From: Chthoniobacterales bacterium
Lineage (GTDB): Bacteria; Verrucomicrobiota; Verrucomicrobiia; Chthoniobacterales; UBA6821
Assembly (NCBI GenBank): GCA_019747735.1
Contig: JAIEQL010000032.1
Location: 27,541 to 91,540, forward strand
Direction: 5' to 3'
Length of the DNA: 64,000 bases
Positions 8,629 to 17,650 of the stretch are shown one piece after another. The position numbers were made by a program, and so were the translations under genes. The first letter of the stretch is position 1, and each line of letters starts with the position of its first letter. The notes beneath the pieces were generated by a model, which searched no databases, had not been told where the DNA came from, and saw only the letters and a list, made by a program, of their open reading frames with translations.

Positions 8629-8718
8629 GATTCTTAGTAAATAAATTTGGGAGTTGAGAAGAATACTTTTTTTGGCTGATAAAGCAAGAGAATATCTCAA
8701 AATAGAGATTTTTTCTCT

Positions 8719-8892
8719 TAGAGCATATTAAAAAATTCTGTAGCCGCTCATTGCGTCGTCGCTTCGGTGCTCGCTCCATGGAGTATTGGCTATATACTCC
8801 CTCGCTGTGCGCCTCGGCTCCTGGCACTGCATCGACTACAAAAATTTTTAATGATACTCTAAAATGGCTGTAGTTTTATTTAAAATGCTCTA
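8719..8892. mobile_element. Miniature inverted-repeat element, family A, copy 1
   Basis: 172 bp between TA dinucleotides. The left end is TAGAGCATATTAAAAAATT and the right end is the complement of TAGAGCATTTTAAATAAAAC. The shared core lies at 8740-8833, in reverse orientation relative to copy 2 at 34795-34968. It occupies most of the gap upstream of the exported-protein gene. No transposase is encoded. Confidence 0.8.
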
Positions 8893-9150
8893 ACCTGGGT
8901 TCCGAAGTTGGAGTGGATGATATTTTTCAATGACTTGGTCTGAAGGTGATTTGTAATAGCATGAGGGGGTATGTGTTATGCATAAGTGATTTGAAAAGGT
9001 GCATGGCTAAGGTATTGCGAAAGATCGCCATTCGTAAGTACGGGCCCCGGGTTAACCAGGGGCCCCATTATTCCTACAATAGGAAAGGGGTACGAAGCCT
9101 TATAAAAAAAGGAGGAAGGCAGTGGGGGGAATGAATAGGCTACATTTACA
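8893..9150. other. Intergenic stretch with GC-rich hairpin
   Basis: No convincing gene is seen here. A 62-codon frame at 8946-9134 has no recognisable feature. A strong hairpin at about 9048-9072 pairs GGGCCCC with GGGGCCC around GGGTTAACCA. The part from about 8930 to 9020 resembles the core of element F (50076-50234): GACTTGGTCT and a near match to GTGCGTAAGCGATTTGAAAA occur at nearly the same spacing. It may be a decayed element. The role of the hairpin is unknown; it lies just downstream of rpoD. Confidence 0.4.
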
Positions 9151-11343
9151 TTATAAATCCTTAGGCTCTAAGAATCCCTCCAGTTGCCTCAAGCGCGTTG
9201 GATGACGCATCTTGCGCAGTGCCTTTGCCTCGATCTGACGAATACGTTCACGAGTTACTTTGAACTGTTTCCCGACTTCCTCTAAGGTGCGAGAATAACC
9301 ATCAACTAATCCAAAACGTTGCTCCAAAACTTGTCGTTCCCGCTCTGTTAAGGACTCAAGGACATCTTTGATTTTATCTTTGAGCAAGACGATAGCAGCC
9401 ATATCGGCAGGATTTTCTGCCGACTTATCTTCAATAAAATCACCGAAGCTAGTGTCATCGCTATCGCCGACGGGGGCTTGGAGTGAGATAGGCTGCTGAG
9501 CCATTTTGAGAACAGCACGCACCCGCTCTACAGGGAGCTGAATTTCATCAGCAATTTCTTCTGGACTTGGCTCACGACCATATTCTTGAACAAGCTGTTT
9601 TTGCACACGAATTAGCTTATTGATGGTCTCAATCATGTGCACTGGAATACGAATCGTACGTGCCTGATCAGCAATAGAACGAGTAATGGCCTGACGAATC
9701 CACCAAGTAGCATAGGTGGAAAATTTGTACCCACGACGGTACTCAAATTTCTCCACCGCCTTCATAAGCCCAATATTTCCCTCTTGAATTAAATCCAAAA
9801 AGGAAAGGCCACGATTGGTATATTTTTTGGCAATAGAAATGACTAGTCGTAAATTGGCTTCAACCATCTCCGTCTTGGCCCGTAAAGCAGCACGAAAATG
9901 TTTTTTGAGTTCGCGGTGGCGCGTTTCAAAATGTTCGGTAGACATCCAGTTGCGATGATGATGCTCTTCTCGTTGTGCTTCTATTGCCTGACGCAAACGA
10001 CGCGTTGTCTCCTGAGTGGAAGCACCTTGTTTCTCATGCTCTGCACGGAGCTGCTGCAATGAATGGACATGCTCATCAGCGAGGGTTACAAAATCTTCTG
10101 TGATTTTTTGTTTAAAGAAAAATTTTGGGTAGAGCTTTCCAATTTCTTCTACTTGTTTTTCTAGCTGTTTGGCATCTTTGGGATGAGGCTCTTTTTTGGG
10201 GGCAATTTTTTTACTATAAACTAAGGATATCTCTGTCGCCAAACGCTGCACTTGCTGACAAAGACGTGGCAATATTTTGAGATAGCGCTCACGACTCTCA
10301 ATTTTTTTATCTAAAATAACGCGATCAAAACGCTCGCGAGAATCAAGCAGACGCTGAGCCAAATCGACATGGGCATGAGCAACAAAACCAAAATTGTAGA
10401 GGACATTTTTCATGAGTGCTTCAGCCTCTTCGATGCGTTTAGAAATTTCCACTTCTTGCTCACGCGTTAGTAAAGAGACTTGCCCCATTTGCTTGAGGTA
10501 CATACGAACAGGGTCATCCAAAATATCAAGACGCCCGTCGATCTTCTCTTCCTTTTCCTCTTTCTCTTCCTCATCATCTATTTTTTTGACCTCCTTGACA
10601 CGATCTACATCAGAAGAATCAATGACATCGATTTCTACTATGCGGAGCTGAGTTAAAATAGATTCCACCGCCTCTGGTGTGTTCATCCCAATGGGAAGAT
10701 GCTCCTCAAGGTCTTCGAAGGTAATGTATCCTTGCTCCTTGGCCAATTTGAGCAGTTCCCTCACTTTTTCTTGAAGAAGTCGCTGCGCCTCAGCGGGCGT
10801 TTTAGGAGTTACTTCACTTTTAATAAAGAGAGCACTACTATTGCCACCCAGAGGGAAACCAGAAGGGGATAACTCCTCTTTTTTTTCTTTCTTTTTGGAA
10901 ATTAGTGAAGGGGGAAACGGGGAGTGAGATGGCCCTTTCTTTTTTAGAGGCTGCTTAGCAAGCGGCTTAGAAGGGGCCTTCTTGTTAGAAACAGCGACCA
11001 CTTTTTTCTGTGAAAGATTTTTTTTAAGATCTCCTTTTTTTTCTTTTGAAGAGGCAGTTACTGCTTTTTTTCTAACAGGCTGTTTTGCTCTCTTAGAAGG
11101 TGATGATTTAGAAAGCTCCTTAGAATGAGAAAGAAATGGTGATGGAGCGGCTTTTTTCTTCACGATAGGTTTACTCTTTTGAGCTGGTAGCAGCTTTTTT
11201 TTAGCTGTGACTTTAGCTATGGCTGTTTTAGTGAGAATCTTTGGAAGTACCTTCTTCTTGATTAAGGAAGCACGTGAGGAAGAAACAGCTCCTTTTTTGA
11301 GAGGAGCAGATTTGTTAATAGCTGGAGATTTCTTTTTAGTCAC
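9151..11343 (-). CDS. rpoD: Primary RNA polymerase sigma factor with long basic N-terminal tail
   Basis: Main sigma-70 factor that directs RNA polymerase to housekeeping promoters. The 730-residue product has region 1.2 ([21 protein letters not shown]), region 2 ([20 protein letters not shown], then [20 protein letters not shown]), region 3 and region 4 ([35 protein letters not shown]). Region 1.1 begins near residue 185. The first about 165 residues are almost wholly Lys, Ala, Pro and Ser, like a histone H1 tail. Translation probably starts at GTG 11343; no Shine-Dalgarno sequence is visible. dnaG lies upstream on the same strand, about 200 bases away, as in the classic macromolecular-synthesis cluster, but rpsU is missing. 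Confidence 0.95.
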   Translation of the reverse strand: MTKKKSPAINKSAPLKKGAVSSSRASLIKKKVLPKILTKTAIAKVTAKKKLLPAQKSKPIVKKKAAPSPFLSHSKELSKSSPSKRAKQPVRKKAVTASSKEKKGDLKKNLSQKKVVAVSNKKAPSKPLAKQPLKKKGPSHSPFPPSLISKKKEKKEELSPSGFPLGGNSSALFIKSEVTPKTPAEAQRLLQEKVRELLKLAKEQGYITFEDLEEHLPIGMNTPEAVESILTQLRIVEIDVIDSSDVDRVKEVKKIDDEEEKEEKEEKIDGRLDILDDPVRMYLKQMGQVSLLTREQEVEISKRIEEAEALMKNVLYNFGFVAHAHVDLAQRLLDSRERFDRVILDKKIESRERYLKILPRLCQQVQRLATEISLVYSKKIAPKKEPHPKDAKQLEKQVEEIGKLYPKFFFKQKITEDFVTLADEHVHSLQQLRAEHEKQGASTQETTRRLRQAIEAQREEHHHRNWMSTEHFETRHRELKKHFRAALRAKTEMVEANLRLVISIAKKYTNRGLSFLDLIQEGNIGLMKAVEKFEYRRGYKFSTYATWWIRQAITRSIADQARTIRIPVHMIETINKLIRVQKQLVQEYGREPSPEEIADEIQLPVERVRAVLKMAQQPISLQAPVGDSDDTSFGDFIEDKSAENPADMAAIVLLKDKIKDVLESLTERERQVLEQRFGLVDGYSRTLEEVGKQFKVTRERIRQIEAKALRKMRHPTRLRQLEGFLEPKDL

Positions 11344-11541
11344 TGAATTGAAAAACTAGAAAACGAACGAATAGGAAATGAAGGAAACGATGTACTATAG
11401 CGGCTTTTTAAAAAAAAACCAGCCCTGATATTTATTTTTTGAAAACCACCTGTTGCACTTCGTTGTTGAATGGGGCGACTATAATCCACTATACAGCATG
11501 AATGGTCAGAAGAAAATTGCGACTATTGCTCCTTGAGTCAC
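11344..11541. other. rpoD-dnaG spacer with family B end fragment
   Basis: No gene. TAATCCACTATA at about 11481-11492 equals the outer 12 bases of a family B end. TATAGCGGCTTTTTA near 11397 is a possible degraded opposite end. A decayed MITE between dnaG and rpoD is plausible. It may carry an rpoD promoter, but I could not pick one with confidence. Confidence 0.3.
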
Positions 11542-13326
11542 CTAATCTAATTCTCGGGTTAAAGAAATACGCTGTTGTAATTCCAAAATCTTTTGTTGCC
11601 ATTTCAAAATCTCTGCTGCGGTAAGTCCTGGTTGCTTCAAGGCAGCAATAGCCTTTGCTTGTTCTCGCTTCCAAAAAGCAACTTGAAAACCACGCCATGT
11701 ATCTTGAGCCATGGGTAAAAGATCCGTCCCCTTTTTTTCCAGATCCCAGGAAGCAATGAGCTCTTGCACTCTAGGAGAAAGCCGAGAGAGAAGAGTTGAT
11801 AATGATTGTTCTGAAGAGACCTCTAGAAAGGCATCTTCAACTGCTAATAACTCCTCTAGAAGTGCTAACTCTGGATCAATGGCAGCTGGCGAAGGATCTG
11901 TTTGATTTTTAAAAAAAATTCTTACCTCAGCATCCAGCAGTGCTAAACGACACAAAAGCTCCGTGCCTGCCGAGACTTTGGTGACAGGAGGCCTGAGTGG
12001 CTCTTCTAATTTTTGTTCTGGGAAAAAATTCTTTACTGGGAAGCTTTCCTGCAAAGCCGTTATAGAAATTCCTAATTGAGTTGCCATCATGCCTGTTGTG
12101 AGCTCTCGGACCGTGGCATCTGGAAGCAAAGAAAGATATCCTCCTAGTTTTTTTGCCAAACCAGCTGTTTGATAAGGGGTCAACCTCCCCTGATGCTCTG
12201 CCTTGGCTTGAACAATGGCATCTGTAAAAAAGTCAGATGCCTCTGTAATCAATTTTTGAAAAGCAGCCACCCCCTCTTTTCGAAGAAAAGAATCGGGATC
12301 TTCTCCTTGAGGCAAACGAGCAATACGAATTTCTAACCCATTGCTCAACAAGGCAGGAAGAGAGCGCTCCACGGCATTTTTTCCAGCAGTATCTGCATCA
12401 AAACAGAGAACCACACGTTCCACGAAACGCTTTAATAAATGAGCTTGCTCGGCGGTAAAAGCAGTTCCTTGAGGGGCAACAACGTTGTGGCAACCATGCT
12501 CAAAGGCAGCAATAAGATCGATTTGACCCTCCATCACAATGGCCTCTCCAGCCTGAATCAGAGCTCGTTTGCTCTTGTCTAATCCAAAAAGAATTTTCCC
12601 TTTACTGAAAAGTGGAGTCTCTGGAGAGTTGAGGTATTTGGCCTCTTTTGCCTCCTGAGAAAGTGTACGCCCGCTAAATCCAATGACCTCTCCGTAATCA
12701 TTACGAATAGGAAACATTAAGCGATCACGAAAGCGATCATATTGATTGCCTGCAGAGCGTTCTAACAGCAACCCTCCCGTTACTAATTCTTCTTTACTAA
12801 AACCAGCAGCAAGAGCCCATTTTTTTGTTGTTTCCCAAGCTGCAGGAGCATAGCCGATTTGCCAAGCAATGGCGATCTCTTTGGAAAATCCACGCTCTTT
12901 GAGATAGCTCCTAGCCAAGGCTGCCTCTTGGGAACGTAACAGTTGATGATGGTACCAGAGCGCTACTTGTCGGTGCAGATCGAGGAGTCGTTTTTTTTGA
13001 TCGCGATAAATCGTATCTTGCGATGTCAGCTCTTCAAGAAGAGGAATTCCTCGCCTCTGAGCAAGGCGACGCACCGCTGTGGGAAAATCGATATGCTCAT
13101 AATCCATAACAAATCGAAAGACCCCTCCCCCAGCTCCACAGCCGAAGCAATGAAATGATTGCCGCGTTGGATGCACATAAAACGAGGGACTTTTCTCCGT
13201 ATGAAACGGGCAAAGAGCTCGAAAACTTGTTCCAGAGCGCTTTAGCGGAAAGTAAGAACCAATGACCTCTACAATGTCATTGGCAGCGGCTACCTTATCG
13301 ATGCTCTCTTGAGAAATTTTGCTCAT
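11542..13326 (-). CDS. dnaG: DNA primase
   Basis: Makes RNA primers for chromosomal replication. The 594-residue product has the N-terminal CHC2 zinc site (C39, H42, C60, C63, in ALCPFHTEKSPSFYV and FHCFGCGAGG). The Toprim domain shows AIVMEGQIDLIAAFEHG and VVLCFDADTAGKNA with its acidic residues, and the RNA polymerase domain motif GFSGRTL is present. The length is normal for the family. ATG at 13326 gives the expected start (MSKISQESIDKVAAANDIVE). It lies directly downstream of the SRPBCC gene on the same strand and upstream of rpoD. Confidence 0.95.
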   Translation of the reverse strand: MSKISQESIDKVAAANDIVEVIGSYFPLKRSGTSFRALCPFHTEKSPSFYVHPTRQSFHCFGCGAGGGVFRFVMDYEHIDFPTAVRRLAQRRGIPLLEELTSQDTIYRDQKKRLLDLHRQVALWYHHQLLRSQEAALARSYLKERGFSKEIAIAWQIGYAPAAWETTKKWALAAGFSKEELVTGGLLLERSAGNQYDRFRDRLMFPIRNDYGEVIGFSGRTLSQEAKEAKYLNSPETPLFSKGKILFGLDKSKRALIQAGEAIVMEGQIDLIAAFEHGCHNVVAPQGTAFTAEQAHLLKRFVERVVLCFDADTAGKNAVERSLPALLSNGLEIRIARLPQGEDPDSFLRKEGVAAFQKLITEASDFFTDAIVQAKAEHQGRLTPYQTAGLAKKLGGYLSLLPDATVRELTTGMMATQLGISITALQESFPVKNFFPEQKLEEPLRPPVTKVSAGTELLCRLALLDAEVRIFFKNQTDPSPAAIDPELALLEELLAVEDAFLEVSSEQSLSTLLSRLSPRVQELIASWDLEKKGTDLLPMAQDTWRGFQVAFWKREQAKAIAALKQPGLTAAEILKWQQKILELQQRISLTRELD

Positions 13327-13335
13327 CTAAAAACC

Positions 13336-14007
13336 TTACTTTTTTAAAATTTTTTGCAAATGCTCCACTTGGCTAGCAAGCTTCTGTGGAGCTTTCTGGA
13401 CTTCATACTCGATTTGATGAGCAATCGACGCTGCTGTTTTTGCAATACGCTCTTGAGCTGGGTGCCTCAAAATAACGGCAATCGCACTACCTGGATTCAC
13501 AAAATTACTATAACAGATCAATGCCCCCTCCCCGTGAGGTATCGCTATAAAGTTTCCCCTACCCGATTTGCTGTAAGTGGAGCCTAACATTTCCCAGGAA
13601 ACTTGATAACCGCCGTTGGACAACTCTTTGAATTCATCCCTCACCTTGGTTACTTCTTTTGGGAAAAAAGGAACTCGTAATTCATACGTCATCACAATCA
13701 AATTAGGCGTGGATACCTCTTCTATCGAGACAGAAAGACAATCTGGAACATAATGAGGAGCATCTTGAACATCCCAAAAAACAGCGACTGCTTGAAGAGG
13801 AGTAGCAGCAACAAGATGATAGACATGAAAGGTAGGCCAAGGCATTCCAGGCATCGGCTCTTCCACAACCACTTGTTTTCCATTGGTCAAAAGCTCTTGC
13901 TGATTTTTATTAAGGGTCTCCCAAAGGGGTGTTGCTATCAGCGCCTCAGAGGCCAGTAAGCTCCAGAGCACTAATAACAAGAAAAGATAACTGTTCAGAC
14001 GTCTCAT
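13336..14007 (-). CDS. Periplasmic SRPBCC/START-like lipid-binding protein
   Basis: The 223-residue protein has an N-terminal signal peptide (MRRLNSYLFLLLVLWSLLAS followed by EALIA). The middle part resembles START/polyketide-cyclase-type (SRPBCC) proteins: HLVAATPLQAVAVFWDVQDA, VMTYELRVPFFPKEVTKVRD and YSNFVNPGSAIAVILRHPA. These folds bind hydrophobic ligands in a deep cavity. The gene ends 9 bases before dnaG on the same strand. The ligand is unknown, and the family assignment rests on overall pattern, so it is moderate. Confidence 0.6.
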   Translation of the reverse strand: MRRLNSYLFLLLVLWSLLASEALIATPLWETLNKNQQELLTNGKQVVVEEPMPGMPWPTFHVYHLVAATPLQAVAVFWDVQDAPHYVPDCLSVSIEEVSTPNLIVMTYELRVPFFPKEVTKVRDEFKELSNGGYQVSWEMLGSTYSKSGRGNFIAIPHGEGALICYSNFVNPGSAIAVILRHPAQERIAKTAASIAHQIEYEVQKAPQKLASQVEHLQKILKK

Positions 14008-14027
14008 AAGAATTAGTTTCGTTAAAA

Positions 14028-14480
14028 TTATTTTTCGTTCCTCAACTCAGTTTGTTGGATTAAATAGATCATCAGTTCAGTTCCGATACTAAGAACTTCT
14101 TGAATTGCTGGAGAAGTCGGTGACTGCTTAGAAACTTCAAACAATCGATTTCCATAGATGGTTACAAGTGTGATGCAAATCATATTGTTAACAACATGAT
14201 TATTTAATGAGGCTTCGGCAATTTTTTGAAGGTTCTTGCAAGATTCTAGTAGTCTCTCAATGAGATTTGTAACGATGGGATCGGCTATATCTCAAACAAT
14301 GATTTTTCCACTATAATTAACGTACCGAGCTGTTCTATCAATATAAACAGCTAGAATATCAAAACCATTTTTCATGAATACCTGAATGGCTTCTTCCTCC
14401 TTTTTAACTTTAGGCACCATGATCATGCTATTAAGTGTAGCGATCACTCTTCTACTGCTAACGTCTTCATAGAGGTTCAT
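14028..14480 (-). pseudogene. Unknown gene broken by an in-frame TGA
   Basis: The complement strand from ATG at 14480 reads 62 codons to a TGA at 14292-14294. It then continues in the same frame for 87 more sense codons to TAA at 14028. Both halves look like one protein: MNLYEDVSSRRVIATLNSM, then VKKEEEAIQVFMKNGFDILA, and after the stop DIADPIVTNLIERLLESCKN with helical sequence. One base change (for example CGA or TGG to TGA) explains the break. I do not recognise the family. TGA clearly acts as stop elsewhere here, so readthrough is not assumed. Confidence 0.55.
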
Positions 14481-14538
14481 AGTTAAACCATTCCAACATT
14501 AATCTTGCTTTTCTTTGTAAAAAAGGTTTGATCCTTCG

Positions 14539-15534
14539 ATGCCAAAGAAACCATCGAAGCACGTTGTCATTGAGTTAGATAGCCCTTGGAAATATGCCAT
14601 GAGGCATTTTTTTCGCTCCTTCATGGAGTTTTGCTTGCCGGAATGGGCAGCTTCCATCGATTGGGCCCAAGGCTACGAAACACTAGACAAAGAATTACAA
14701 AAAATTATTCCTGAGTCAGAGACTGGGAAGCGGTTTTCTGACATGCTTTTTAAGGTATGGCTCAAAAATGGTGAGGAGAAATGGATTCTCATTCATTTAG
14801 AAATCCAAGGACAAAACGATAAGGAGCTCGCTCAGCGAATGTTCATCTACAATTACCGCACGTATGACCAATACCAACAACAACCCGTTGTGAGCATTGC
14901 CTTGCTGCTGGATGCTGATCCCAAATGGAGGCCAGATTATTTTCGGCTGCAGAACCCGCTAGAAAAAGAAAAGTCGTTTTTGGAATTTCGCTATCACGTC
15001 ATCAAACTGATCGACTATGCAACTCGCAAAGAAGAGCTTCAAAAGCGCAATGATCTTTTTTCCAAAGTGATCCTCGCTCAACTCATCGTCATGGAAACAA
15101 AGAAAAACCTGCCACTGCGCGTGCAGCACAAAATTTCTTTAATCAAACAACTGCTTAAACTTGGGTTGACAAATCACCAAACTCGAGAATTATATCAGTT
15201 CATCGATTGGCTGATGACCATCCCTGAAGATCTTATGTTAACCTATAAAGAAAAAGTAAACGAAATAGCAGAAGATATGATGGAAGAGTGGGATATTCCT
15301 TATGTCCCCAGCTCTGTTAAAATTGCTCGCATAGAAGGTCGACAAGAAGGTCGACAAGAAGGCAGGCAAGAAGGGATTCGTTTATTGCTCGATAGGCAAA
15401 TCCGCCGTCGTTTTCCACACACAGTAACAGCGCAGCATCTTTATCTCATTAACGATGCCAACGTAGAGACACTTGCACGCTGGGCCGAAAAACTCATCGA
15501 TGCCAAGAAAGTGGAAGAGGTCTTTGCTGCGTAA
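14539..15534 (+). CDS. Rpn-family recombination-promoting nuclease / putative transposase
   Basis: The 331-residue product resembles the Rpn/YhgA-like PD-(D/E)XK nucleases that promote RecA-independent recombination. An N-terminal nuclease region includes FSDMLFKVWLKNGEEKWILI and HLEIQGQNDKELAQRMFIYN, where the HLEIQ strand carries the usual catalytic E-x-Q. The C-terminal part has three GRQE units from a 12-bp tandem repeat (15337-15372), then LLLDRQIRRRF as in DUF4351-type tails. Such genes are often multi-copy and mobile. It is flanked by a broken gene and MITE sequences. Confidence 0.75.
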   Translation: MPKKPSKHVVIELDSPWKYAMRHFFRSFMEFCLPEWAASIDWAQGYETLDKELQKIIPESETGKRFSDMLFKVWLKNGEEKWILIHLEIQGQNDKELAQRMFIYNYRTYDQYQQQPVVSIALLLDADPKWRPDYFRLQNPLEKEKSFLEFRYHVIKLIDYATRKEELQKRNDLFSKVILAQLIVMETKKNLPLRVQHKISLIKQLLKLGLTNHQTRELYQFIDWLMTIPEDLMLTYKEKVNEIAEDMMEEWDIPYVPSSVKIARIEGRQEGRQEGRQEGIRLLLDRQIRRRFPHTVTAQHLYLINDANVETLARWAEKLIDAKKVEEVFAA

Positions 15535-15766
15535 CTAAGGCCTAAGCATCTGTGAAATTAATTCACAGTCAAAGGGGGTCCTTAGTGTGTTACCTTGGGT
15601 ACCTCTCTCGCTATTTTCCTATCAGCCCCCTTATCTAAATATTCTGGGACAGCTCCAAAAATTTTATTTTGCGTTCTTTGTGGTGAATTTCTTCCTACTT
15701 GAACTACGTTGGTTGTTACGAGCATTAGATTTTGAGGCCGTTCATAAAGATGATGACTTCACTTTC
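15535..15766. other. Intergenic stretch with nested hairpin
   Basis: No gene is recognised. Just after the nuclease gene an inner stem CTGTGAA / TTCACAG (15550-15568) lies inside an outer pair CTAAGG / CCTTAG. There is no U-run, so terminator function is uncertain. A 67-codon frame (15587-15790) runs into the following MITE and has no family features. Confidence 0.35.
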
Positions 15767-15910
15767 AGAGGGTATCTTGACAATGAATAAGATTGCGCAT
15801 TACGGCGTCGCTCCAGTGCTCGCGTCCTCGAGTATGTCCATATACACTGCGGGTCTGTGCGCTTCGCTCCTGGTACTGCATCAATTTTATTCATTTTCAA
15901 GACACCCTCT
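15767..15910. mobile_element. Miniature inverted-repeat element, family C, copy 2 (inverted)
   Basis: Starts AGAGGGTATCTTGA and ends TTTTCAAGACACCCTCT. It is the reverse complement of the element at 1982-2124 with few differences. The shared core lies at 15792-15882. It abuts a family B fragment at 15911-15961, so the B-C pair is found together at both loci. Confidence 0.8.
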
Positions 15911-15961
15911 AAGGAAAAAGAGCAAGCTTATGGCGTGCCTTTTTCAATTTAATACACTATA
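15911..15961. mobile_element. Family B element, right-end fragment
   Basis: AAGGAAAAAGAGCAAGCTTA...ATTTAATACACTATA matches 1931-1981 nearly base for base. The left half of the element is absent here, so this is a truncated copy. Confidence 0.7.
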
Positions 15962-16000
15962 ACTACCAACGGCATTAATTTTTCTCCTTAATTAGGATGC

Positions 16001-16041
16001 GGGGTCAGTCTATAAAATGATGAAGTAATGAAGCTAACCCC
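16001..16041. repeat. Isolated REP-like hairpin
   Basis: GGGGTCAG at 16001 and CTAACCCC at about 16034-16041 flank a 25-base spacer. This resembles the GGGGTCAG...CTGACCCC elements in the nucleotidyltransferase gene and at the RAYT cassette. It lies about 50 bases before icd. Confidence 0.45.
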
Positions 16042-16093
16042 ACCTCTCAAAAAATTTATTTAATGACGTTAGTAGTTACCAAAAGATAAAAAA

Positions 16094-17557
16094 ATGAATA
16101 AAACTCCCATCACAGTCGCTTACGGAGATGGCATTGGACCTGAAATCATGGAAGCCACCCTTCATATCATTCAATCAGCAGGTGCCCAAATAGACATTGA
16201 ACAGATTGAAATTGGTGAAAAAGTTTATCTCGCCGGTAACCCCACTGGCATTGAATCTTCGGCCTGGGACTCTCTGCGGCGCACCAAAGTTTTTTTAAAA
16301 GCCCCCATCACCACACCTCAAGGAGGTGGCTTCAAGAGCCTCAACGTCACTGTGCGCAAGGCGCTTGGCCTCTACGCGAATGTTCGTCCTTGCGTGAGTT
16401 ATGCTCCTTTTGTGGCTACCAAACATCCCGTCATGGATGTCGTCATCGTGCGTGAAAATGAAGAAGATCTCTACGCTGGGATTGAGCATCGCCAATCTCA
16501 CGATGTCGTCACCTGCATGAAGCTTATTTCACGCCCTGGAAGCGAGAAGATCGTCCGCTATGCCTTTGAATATGCCCGCGCTAACAATCGCAAAAAAGTA
16601 ACCTGTTTCACCAAGGACAACATCATGAAAATGACAGATGGTCTCTTTCATAAAGTTTTTGATGAAATTGGAGCAGAGTACGCAGACATCGAAAAAGAAC
16701 ATTGGATCGTAGATATAGGCGCTGCCAAATTAGCCGATACACCGGAGGCCTTTGATGTCATTGTTCTGCCCAATCTGTATGGAGATATTCTTTCCGATGT
16801 GGCAGCCCAGATTGCAGGTTCTGTGGGACTTGCCGGCTCTTCCAACATTGGAACTCATGCCGCTATGTTTGAAGCCATTCATGGCTCTGCACCTCGTCGT
16901 GCCGGTCAAAATCTCGCCAATCCTTCTGGACTATTTTTAGGAAGCATCCTCATGTTGCTGCACATTGGCCAAACAGAAGTAGCCGAAAGAGCCCACAATG
17001 CTTGGCTTTGCACGCTCGAAGAGGGAATTCACACCTATGACATTTTTGATGAAAAAACGAGCAAGCAAAAAGTAGGAACTCGTGAGTTTGCTCAAGCAGT
17101 TGTCCAACGACTAGGTAAAAAGCCAGAACGTCTTAAGCCAGTCAGCTACAAAAAAGAAGTCAGCAATTTGGAAAAAGTAGTTCCTTACATTCGCCCCACC
17201 GAAAAACGAGAACTAGTCGGCGTCGATGTTTTTATTGTTCATGAAGGTTCTGTTGAAGACCTTCGTCGACTAGCTTGGAGGTGTGATCAGAAGGAGAGTG
17301 AAAAGAGTGGCATGCTCATCGAGATGATCGATAACCGCGGCATGGTTGTTTGGCCTGAAGCAATTCCCAACGTCTTTTGCTCTGACCTCTTTCGCGTTCG
17401 TTACAGGCGAGCTGATGACTCTAAAAGAGAAATCACCCATCAAGATATCACCAAACTTTTAGACTGTATTAGCTTTCAACGCTTGGAGTTTGTGAAAGTG
17501 GAACTACTCTACAACTTTGATGGCAAGCCTGGCTTCACACGTGGTCAGGGGCAATAG
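16094..17557 (+). CDS. icd: NADP-dependent isocitrate dehydrogenase, long form
   Basis: Oxidative decarboxylation of isocitrate to 2-oxoglutarate in the TCA cycle. The 487-residue product has the family core: AYGDGIGPEIM at the N-terminus, the Lys/Tyr metal region, NLYGDILSDVAAQIAGSVGL and the coenzyme loop AAMFEAIHGSAPRRAGQNLA. About 130 extra C-terminal residues (from LKPVSYKKEVSNLEKVVPYI) form a separate domain, as in the Thermus/Rickettsia-type enzymes. Cofactor choice is inferred from that subgroup. It is a single gene on the plus strand between MITE debris and gltX. Confidence 0.9.
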   Translation: MNKTPITVAYGDGIGPEIMEATLHIIQSAGAQIDIEQIEIGEKVYLAGNPTGIESSAWDSLRRTKVFLKAPITTPQGGGFKSLNVTVRKALGLYANVRPCVSYAPFVATKHPVMDVVIVRENEEDLYAGIEHRQSHDVVTCMKLISRPGSEKIVRYAFEYARANNRKKVTCFTKDNIMKMTDGLFHKVFDEIGAEYADIEKEHWIVDIGAAKLADTPEAFDVIVLPNLYGDILSDVAAQIAGSVGLAGSSNIGTHAAMFEAIHGSAPRRAGQNLANPSGLFLGSILMLLHIGQTEVAERAHNAWLCTLEEGIHTYDIFDEKTSKQKVGTREFAQAVVQRLGKKPERLKPVSYKKEVSNLEKVVPYIRPTEKRELVGVDVFIVHEGSVEDLRRLAWRCDQKESEKSGMLIEMIDNRGMVVWPEAIPNVFCSDLFRVRYRRADDSKREITHQDITKLLDCISFQRLEFVKVELLYNFDGKPGFTRGQGQ

Positions 17558-17650
17558 CAAGACTAGAGGCTGTTATCAGCTTGAGCTTCTATTGAGTTTC
17601 TATTGCAATTGACCTTTACATCATTAAAACTTTCTTACTTTTCAAAATCC

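Noticed and set aside
8462..8644. Opposite-strand frame within the exported-protein gene
   Set aside because: It is the complement of the signal-peptide region and has no independent features.
8946..9134. 62-codon reading frame
   Set aside because: No family feature; it overlaps element-F-like sequence and a GC hairpin.
14292..14294. TGA recoded as tryptophan
   Set aside because: Many normal genes end at TGA at the expected place (the GlcD-type oxidase, the LOG protein, the MidA-type methyltransferase), so TGA is a stop here.
15587..15790. 67-codon hydrophobic reading frame
   Set aside because: It runs into the family C element and has no start signal or homologous look; probably chance.
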